In this document: in pieces, positions 6,864-11,452 of the stretch
How the letters are laid out: each line of letters starts with the position of its first letter
How positions within the stretch are numbered: the stretch's first letter is position 1
From: a bacterium
GTDB taxonomy: Bacteria > UBP7 > UBA6624
DNA length: 11,452 nt
Assembly: GCA_014384545.1 (NCBI GenBank)
Contig: JACNFQ010000022.1
Location: 1 to 11,452 of the forward strand
Direction: 5' to 3'
The notes under the pieces: model-generated
What the model saw: only the letters and a program-made list of their open reading frames with translations
Told to the model about the DNA's origin: nothing
Databases searched by the model: none
Translations under genes and position numbers: made by a program

Positions 6864-7927
6864 TCCGTCTTCTTTCCCAGGGCAGTTTCCTTATCACCAT
6901 CATTCCCATAAAGTGACCATCGGTGGGCATGGGCACTCCGGCGTGGGAGATCTCCCTGCAGGGGGGAATACCCCGTATCGTCAAAACAGCCTCGATGTCC
7001 CTCAGAAAAGGCGAAGAGCATCCCATCCGAAACGACGCGCCCTTTCTGGGTGGTGAACCTAGAGGCAACCGCTTTGGGAAAAAGAGAGACGAATCGGATT
7101 AGGAGGCGGAGAGTAGCACCTCGAAGGTCGGGTTCTTTGCTGGCTCGGTGGAGGAGAGCTTTGATACGTCGCAGGATTTCCAGGATCGCCCTCTTTGGTT
7201 CCCCCAAACGAACGAGTGCTAACAGGAGATTACTCTGAACCCAATAGTATTTCTCAGCAGTCGGCTTGTGGCGTAGGTGCCAAGAATGGCGATGGACGAA
7301 AGTAGATTGTGGAGCAGAGAGAATGGTCCATCCCTTTATGCGTGCTCGCCAACACCAATCTATGTCCTCATAATAGAGGAAGTAGGGTGCCCACAGGTCG
7401 CCGACATCTTGGAACGCTTTTCGATTGATGAAGGCGGCACCAAAACAGGAGCCCAAGATCGGTTCGTTCGCATCAAACTGCCCCAAGTCAGGTTGACCAA
7501 TTCCACGGTTTGCTGCCAGGAATCCTGGATGGACTTGTGTCCCTACACAATCAAGGTGCTTGGGGTGGTCAAAGAGGAGAATCTTAGGTGCGATTGAAGC
7601 GATTTTAGGGTGCGTAGCTGCGCGAAGCAATGCGTTGACAGCACCTCGTTGCGCAGTAATATCAAAGTTCAGGACCAAGACCCACTCTTCGTCCAATAAC
7701 GCCATTCCTGCGTTGACAGCTGCCCCAAAGCCCCTATTTGTGGGCAGAGAAAGAATCTCTGCACCTCTTTCTTGAGCAAGGGAAACGCCTCCATCGTCTT
7801 CGCTGGCGTTGTCTACCACGAGAACGCGTGTTAGGGGTTCATGGCGTAAACTATCCAAGAGATCTTTGATGAGATGGGCGGGCGCCTCGTAAGAGACGAT
7901 GAGTGCGGCGACCCTAGGAGGAGACAC
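6860..7927 (-). CDS. Family 2 glycosyltransferase (WbbL/rhamnosyltransferase-like)
   Basis: A GT-A fold glycosyltransferase of 355 residues, expected to use a nucleotide sugar on the cytoplasmic face of the inner membrane. Visible motifs are ALIVSYEAP (8-16), VVDNASEDDG (37-46), NRGFGAAVNAGM (64-75), the metal/nucleotide site VLNFD with N87-x-D89 in place of the usual DxD, GSCFGAAFINRKAF (159-172), and the acidic YYEDIDWCWRA (185-195) where E187-D188 match the catalytic-base region of this family. The C-terminal ~100 residues are helical and basic, consistent with membrane association. The start is a GTG at 7927 that overlaps the dehydrogenase end by 14 nt and has no clear ribosome binding site. 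The sugar and acceptor are unknown; LPS core, lipid A or another surface glycan is inferred from the operon. Confidence 0.87.
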   Translation of the reverse strand: MSPPRVAALIVSYEAPAHLIKDLLDSLRHEPLTRVLVVDNASEDDGGVSLAQERGAEILSLPTNRGFGAAVNAGMALLDEEWVLVLNFDITAQRGAVNALLRAATHPKIASIAPKILLFDHPKHLDCVGTQVHPGFLAANRGIGQPDLGQFDANEPILGSCFGAAFINRKAFQDVGDLWAPYFLYYEDIDWCWRARIKGWTILSAPQSTFVHRHSWHLRHKPTAEKYYWVQSNLLLALVRLGEPKRAILEILRRIKALLHRASKEPDLRGATLRLLIRFVSLFPKAVASRFTTQKGRVVSDGMLFAFSEGHRGCFDDTGYSPLQGDLPRRSAHAHRWSLYGNDGDKETALGKKTE

Positions 7928-8879
7928 TGGTAAGGCTTTCGGTTGCCTCTAGAACAATTTCCAATCCATCCAAAGGTTCTTGGGGAGGGGAGGGATGCTT
8001 CGTTCGCTCTAAAAAAACGGAGAGTTGTCGGTCCAGATTGTCTTCTCCATGGGGGGGCGATTCCACGAGGGATTCAGGATGCCCCCCTTGGAGAGGATAC
8101 TTGAGGAGAGTCTGAGCGATATAGTCTCCCAAGAGGAGTGCGTCTTCGGTCAATACAGAAAGAGTGCGATGTCGTCTCTCGGTTCTCCAACTGGAAAAGA
8201 GATGGGCAGTGGTATCACCAGCACGTAAGGAGAGGCGTGCGGCATCGGGCGAGCCATCAGGTCCTTGGGTTCCCACACCTTCCCTAAGAGTCAGTTTGCC
8301 AAAGAGCTGGGCGAGGATATCCACATCGTGTATTAGCGAATCCAAGATGATTCCATCCCCTACGATACGACCGGGTCTAGGAGCGAGACGCGTTGCAGAG
8401 ACCAAGCGGGGGGGCGGTAGGGTTTCAAGGAGGCGAGCCAATGTTTGAATCATGGGATTATGCCGTTCAATATGCCCCACCATCAATGCAAGACCCCCTT
8501 CTTTGGCAGCGTCCACCATCTCCCTAGCCTGAGCAACGGTTCCAGCGATCGGTTTCTCAACGAGGGTATGTACGCCCTTAGCGAGGAGGGGGAGAACCGT
8601 GGGGGCGTGGGCTTGAGTGGGAGCAGCGACGACCGCGGTATCAAAGGTCCACGAAAGTGCCTCCGAGAAATCGGTCGTCCGAGCGATTCCTTGGGGGAGA
8701 ACCTCAAGGCGCTGAGGGTCAGGATCAAAACATCCGACCAACTCGCAATCACTTCTGGTGAGAATATGGGAGAGATGGAGCGAGCCCATCCGCCCCAATC
8801 CCGCCAAGAAAACTTGATGGGATTTGGGGGTCAACGACTGAGTGGGATTCAACGGTGCCACCTGCAACTCTTCTTCCAC
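7914..8879 (-). CDS. Gfo/Idh/MocA-family NAD(P)-dependent sugar dehydrogenase, GnnA-like
   Basis: A 321-residue oxidoreductase. The N-terminal Rossmann fold carries GLGRMG (27-32), a second-strand acidic residue (D52 in CFDPD), and the family E108-K-P110 loop. GHIERHNP (135-142) and D180-x3-H184-x2-D187 form the usual catalytic/substrate face of the second domain. The GHIERxNP pattern and the position right after lpxA recall GnnA, which oxidises UDP-GlcNAc at C3 so that GnnB can aminate it for amide-linked lipid A (Acidithiobacillus, Leptospira). No aminotransferase is visible here, so the product may differ. The frame opens at GTG 8879, overlapping lpxA by 31 nt. A TTG at 8852 overlaps the lpxA stop by 4 nt, has GGTGG just upstream, and would remove nine residues that are not part of the fold; it is a serious alternative start. 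Confidence 0.85.
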   Translation of the reverse strand: MEEELQVAPLNPTQSLTPKSHQVFLAGLGRMGSLHLSHILTRSDCELVGCFDPDPQRLEVLPQGIARTTDFSEALSWTFDTAVVAAPTQAHAPTVLPLLAKGVHTLVEKPIAGTVAQAREMVDAAKEGGLALMVGHIERHNPMIQTLARLLETLPPPRLVSATRLAPRPGRIVGDGIILDSLIHDVDILAQLFGKLTLREGVGTQGPDGSPDAARLSLRAGDTTAHLFSSWRTERRHRTLSVLTEDALLLGDYIAQTLLKYPLQGGHPESLVESPPHGEDNLDRQLSVFLERTKHPSPPQEPLDGLEIVLEATESLTSVSS

Positions 8880-9586
8880 TTCAAGAGAAAGAGACGGAGT
8901 TCTCGTGCTGGAGGTGTGTCGGTATTCTCCAATGCAAGAAGAATCTCTTCGGAGTTCTTGCCATCCCTATAGATGCGCATTGCGGCAACCGCCTCTTTTC
9001 TCGTTTGAGCGTCAGGAAGACCACGTCTGTTCACACCCAGTATCTCTGTGCCAAATCCATGATCAGCAACGAGGGAAAAAGGGGGGACCGAAGCACGGAT
9101 GGGGGACATCCCAGCAACCATGGCACACGTTCCGATCTCTAAGAACTGATGGACCATCGTACCTCCTCCAATCACCGCACGATCGCCCACCACAACATGA
9201 CCAGCCAGTTGGACAAGGTTGGTCAGAACGACACCATCTCCTAAGCAAGAATCATGACCCACATGGCAGAGGGCCATCAAGAAGACATCTTTACCGAGGG
9301 TAGTGGGCGTGTCTCCCGTGGAGCCATGTACTGTAACAAACTCTCGAAGAACCGCTCCGGCACCAATCCGGGTGGCGTGGTCAGAATCTAAGTGAGCAAG
9401 ATGTTGAGGAGCTCCAATCGTGACACCCCTTGAGAGACGGGACCCGGCTCCCACCACGACATCCCCTTCAATCCGCACCGAATCAGCCAAAACCACATCT
9501 TTCTCAATCTGCACCGATGGACCGATATGGCAGGATGCCCCCACTTGGACAGAAGGGTCAATCTTGGCTTGGGGGTGGACAGTCAC
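8849..9586 (-). CDS. lpxA: UDP-N-acetylglucosamine O-acyltransferase LpxA
   Basis: This enzyme performs the first step of lipid A synthesis: it transfers a 3-hydroxyacyl chain from acyl carrier protein to UDP-GlcNAc (or the 3-amino analogue). It is cytosolic and trimeric. The 245 residues (E. coli 262) start with left-handed beta-helix hexapeptides (VHPQAKIDPSVQVGA and on). The catalytic histidine is H111 in CHVGHDSCLGD, matching E. coli H125. VHQF (145-148) and the GVNRRGL turn lead to the helical C-terminus. G159 in MVAGM aligns with E. coli G173, the residue that sets acyl length. The start is GTG at 9586, overlapping the lpxD stop (GTGA) and preceded by GAAGGA 9 nt upstream. The next gene overlaps its end. 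The tail after residue 205 is shorter than in E. coli. Confidence 0.96.
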   Translation of the reverse strand: MTVHPQAKIDPSVQVGASCHIGPSVQIEKDVVLADSVRIEGDVVVGAGSRLSRGVTIGAPQHLAHLDSDHATRIGAGAVLREFVTVHGSTGDTPTTLGKDVFLMALCHVGHDSCLGDGVVLTNLVQLAGHVVVGDRAVIGGGTMVHQFLEIGTCAMVAGMSPIRASVPPFSLVADHGFGTEILGVNRRGLPDAQTRKEAVAAMRIYRDGKNSEEILLALENTDTPPARELRLFLLKWKKSCRWHR

Positions 9587-10605
9587 CCCTTTCGTTCCTT
9601 CTTCCAGATTTCAGGGAGGCGTTTCAAGAGAGCCCAAAGTCGCAGGGTCTCTTTATAGGGGCGTGCAGGAAATCCGGCAATGGTATCTCCTTTTGGAACA
9701 TCCCTTAGCACCTTTGAAGCGGCAGCTGCGGTTACATCTTCCCCAATCTGGAGATGATCGGCCAACCCCACTTGTCCAGCAGCAACGAAACGATCACCCA
9801 CCTTTGTGCTTCCTGCAATACCTGTTTGGGCAGCCAAGAGTGCGGACTTGCCCAAAGTCACGTTATGGGCAATATGGCAAAGACCATCAGTTTGACTCCC
9901 TTCACCAATGCGGGTGGGATCAATCATGCCTCCATCAATCGTATTCAGCCCCCCCAAGACGACATCGGATCCAATAACGACTCCACCTCGGTGGGGAAGG
10001 CGCCTAGGATGCCCCTTCACGGGATGAATCGCAAAGCCTTGGGCTCCGATGACAGAACCAGCCCCTATCACACTTCTGGCACCAATAGTGCAATCTTCCA
10101 TAACGGTTGCGTGAGGCATAAGAACGGCGTCTTGGGCAAGGATAGACCGGTTGCCCAAGTGGGAGAATGGGTGGAGGGTAGCTCCTTGTTCAACCACGGC
10201 ATGGGGTCCTACAAAAGCGAAGGCAGAGAGTGATGCTTGTGGGTCAATCGTTGCAGTCTCGTCCACTGCTGCTTGGGGATGAATACCGACTGCGACTTGT
10301 GCGAGGGGGGGGCGTAAAGCGACTAAGAGTTGAGCAAAAGCGACTTTAGGTTGGGGGTGCAGAAGAGCGGGACCCTCGGCAGATGTCGCTAGGGGTATCG
10401 CTCCGAAAGTGCGCAGAGAATCTGCAGATTGTGGGGTGAGAGCAAGCCCCAACCCTCCTTGAATGGGGTTGTTAGAGGAACAGAGTGCTAGGACGGGGGT
10501 TGTCCCCTTTCCCTTTACTTGTCCACCGACAAGGGTGGCTAGACTTTCTAGGGTCCACACGCTAGAAAAGGTGACCGACGCTGAAGTGGAATTGGGTGTT
10601 TCCAT
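9583..10605 (-). CDS. lpxD: UDP-3-O-acylglucosamine N-acyltransferase LpxD
   Basis: This enzyme adds the N-linked 3-hydroxyacyl chain in the third step of lipid A synthesis. From ATG 10605 it has 340 residues (E. coli 341). The N-terminal uridine-binding domain (about 16-100, starting WTLESLATLVGG) is followed by the long left-handed beta-helix (HPQAAVDETATIDP and on), then a C-terminal helix. The catalytic histidine is H247 in CHIAHNVTLG (E. coli H239); H284 in LADHLQIG fits the second conserved histidine. GAQGFAIHP matches E. coli GADGFGYA. The start is uncertain: the open frame reaches 10650; ATG 10605 overlaps bamA by 44 nt and has GAAG immediately before it; GTG 10560 falls one base after the bamA stop and aligns best with the E. 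coli N-terminus. The stop overlaps lpxA, and no fabZ lies between. Confidence 0.95.
   Translation of the reverse strand: METPNSTSASVTFSSVWTLESLATLVGGQVKGKGTTPVLALCSSNNPIQGGLGLALTPQSADSLRTFGAIPLATSAEGPALLHPQPKVAFAQLLVALRPPLAQVAVGIHPQAAVDETATIDPQASLSAFAFVGPHAVVEQGATLHPFSHLGNRSILAQDAVLMPHATVMEDCTIGARSVIGAGSVIGAQGFAIHPVKGHPRRLPHRGGVVIGSDVVLGGLNTIDGGMIDPTRIGEGSQTDGLCHIAHNVTLGKSALLAAQTGIAGSTKVGDRFVAAGQVGLADHLQIGEDVTAAAASKVLRDVPKGDTIAGFPARPYKETLRLWALLKRLPEIWKKERKG
9596..9601 (-). promoter_or_regulatory. Ribosome binding site of lpxA
   Basis: GAAGGA on the - strand lies inside the end of lpxD, 9 nt before the GTG at 9586. It supports the unusual GTG start that overlaps the lpxD stop. Confidence 0.5.
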
Positions 10606-11452
10606 CTTCAAAGTTGTACCCGAGGTCAAATCGAATCGGTGCAACCCCAAAAAACCCCACCTGCATGCGGAACCCTATTCCAGCCCCAATGAGAGGGTTC
10701 TTGAAAGAGAGGGATTTCCACTCATTTGACGTCGTTCCCATGTCCACGAAGGCAACAAGACCGTAGGGGCTGTCAGGGGGAGAATACCGGAACTCCACAT
10801 TGGATAAAGCCATGAACTTCCCTTTTTGTTCTCCTACCTCGTACCCACGCAGACTGTTGGCACCACCAACCCAGAAGAGGGTCGTTGCTGGGGCAGACCC
10901 TCCAATGATTCCGCCTGTATACCGCGAGGCAAAAACCCACTTTTCTCCCATGGGATGGTAAGTGCGAAAATCTATGGTCTGTTTTCCATAAGAGAACTCT
11001 CCGCCCAACATACCGCCTCCCCATTCGGTGGCAAAGCGCTCATATCGCCCCTCTCTTGGGCTAAAGGGATCAAAACGCGTGTCGTGGGTAAAGGAAAGCC
11101 TTGCACTGTTTGCTCGCCCGTCTTGGATGGCGTTATCAATGAGATCGGTTGGCGTCAGAACAGGACCCGATTCATGGGTAAATCGATTGTCCGTGGAGGA
11201 AAGTCTTAGGTCGATTCTGTTTTTCCGATCCAAGGGACGACCAAAGTCAATCGATCCACCGGATGAGTCTCCCTCAAAATCGCTATTCTCTCCACCCCCA
11301 TCAGGGTAGATTCGAACGAGGCTCGTTGATTTGAAGCCTCGGGCACCAAAACTGATATGGGAAGGGCCGATACTCCTATTTGCATAACTTAGGTCATAAC
11401 CTAAACCAAGAATCCTAAACCAAAGATCCACAACCAAAGATCCCAAACCAAA
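10562..11452 (-). CDS. bamA: BamA/Omp85-family outer-membrane beta-barrel, C-terminal part
   Basis: BamA folds and inserts beta-barrel proteins into the outer membrane. Only about 296 residues are inside the window, the frame being open to the right edge, so the signal peptide and POTRA domains are missing. The visible part covers most of the barrel: a first strand region reading FGLGSLVVDL, strands around ISFGARGFK and GGSIDFGRPLDRKN, then a DTRFDPFSPREGRYERF turn typical of the family. The loop-6 signature is GGANSLRGYEVGEQKGK (R-G-Y, equivalent to VRGF), followed by FVDMGT and a final strand FHFSVGHLF ending in phenylalanine, as expected for an outer-membrane barrel. The short loops and the ending resemble Omp85 proteins of non-proteobacterial diderms more than E. 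coli BamA. The position before lpxD is the classic bamA locus, but skp is absent. TamA or another Omp85 is possible. A 14-bp tandem repeat lies within the gene at the edge. Confidence 0.82.
   Translation of the reverse strand, partial: FGLGSLVVDLWFRILGLGYDLSYANRSIGPSHISFGARGFKSTSLVRIYPDGGGENSDFEGDSSGGSIDFGRPLDRKNRIDLRLSSTDNRFTHESGPVLTPTDLIDNAIQDGRANSARLSFTHDTRFDPFSPREGRYERFATEWGGGMLGGEFSYGKQTIDFRTYHPMGEKWVFASRYTGGIIGGSAPATTLFWVGGANSLRGYEVGEQKGKFMALSNVEFRYSPPDSPYGLVAFVDMGTTSNEWKSLSFKNPLIGAGIGFRMQVGFFGVAPIRFDLGYNFEDGNTQFHFSVGHLF
11401..11452. repeat. 14-bp tandem repeat inside the bamA-like gene
   Basis: Three full units (11401-11414 CTAAACCAAGAATC, 11415-11428 CTAAACCAAAGATC, 11429-11442 CACAACCAAAGATC) and 10 bases of a fourth (11443-11452) run off the right edge. 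Neighbouring units differ at two positions. Because 14 is not a multiple of 3, three units make one 42-nt, 14-residue period in the protein. Confidence 0.85.

Noticed and set aside
8445-9303. + strand open frames of up to 175 codons opposite the dehydrogenase and lpxA
   Set aside because: They are antisense to clear coding genes and their translations show no domain pattern.

Overview
The window comes from a diderm (Gram-negative type) bacterium that makes lipid A. It carries lpxA and lpxD, the C-terminal barrel of an Omp85/BamA-type outer-membrane protein, an elongasome PBP2, and NAD+-dependent DNA ligase. I cannot fix the phylum. The barrel and the ferredoxin-NADP reductase look unlike the enteric versions, and gene order departs from the E. 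coli plan: no skp between bamA and lpxD, no fabZ between lpxD and lpxA, and no rodA after PBP2. The DNA is moderately GC-rich, with many runs of 7-8 G or C inside genes. Coding density is very high, and stop/start overlaps (ATGA, GTGA) are common.

Left part, + strand (1-2129): the end of a small membrane protein, probably MreD, overlaps PBP2 (mrdA), which overlaps secG. This is one compact transcript for cell elongation and protein export. A tRNA-Leu(GAG) gene (2360-2446) lies on the opposite strand and faces secG. A 56-bp gap then separates it from the divergent ligA (+, to 4575).

Right part, - strand (11452 to 4807): a single tightly packed unit is read right to left. Its order is bamA-like (cut by the window edge), lpxD, lpxA, a Gfo/Idh/MocA dehydrogenase, a GT2 glycosyltransferase, a SAM methyltransferase and a ferredoxin-NADP+ reductase with an extra N-terminal domain. 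Adjacent genes overlap, except for an 11-nt gap before the reductase. The unit ends at a strong UUCG-loop rho-independent terminator (4695-4726). Together these genes suggest outer-membrane protein insertion, the two acyl transfers of lipid A synthesis, and a sugar oxidation/transfer/methylation set that may tailor the lipid A precursor or surface glycan.

The points most worth following up are the dehydrogenase-glycosyltransferase-methyltransferase set attached to lpxA (the dehydrogenase resembles GnnA but there is no GnnB partner in view), the reductase with its N-terminal barrel-like domain at the end of a lipid A operon, a 14-bp tandem repeat inside the bamA-like gene at the window edge, and the mrdA-secG coupling. 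No CRISPR array, transposon, prophage or toxin-antitoxin gene was seen.
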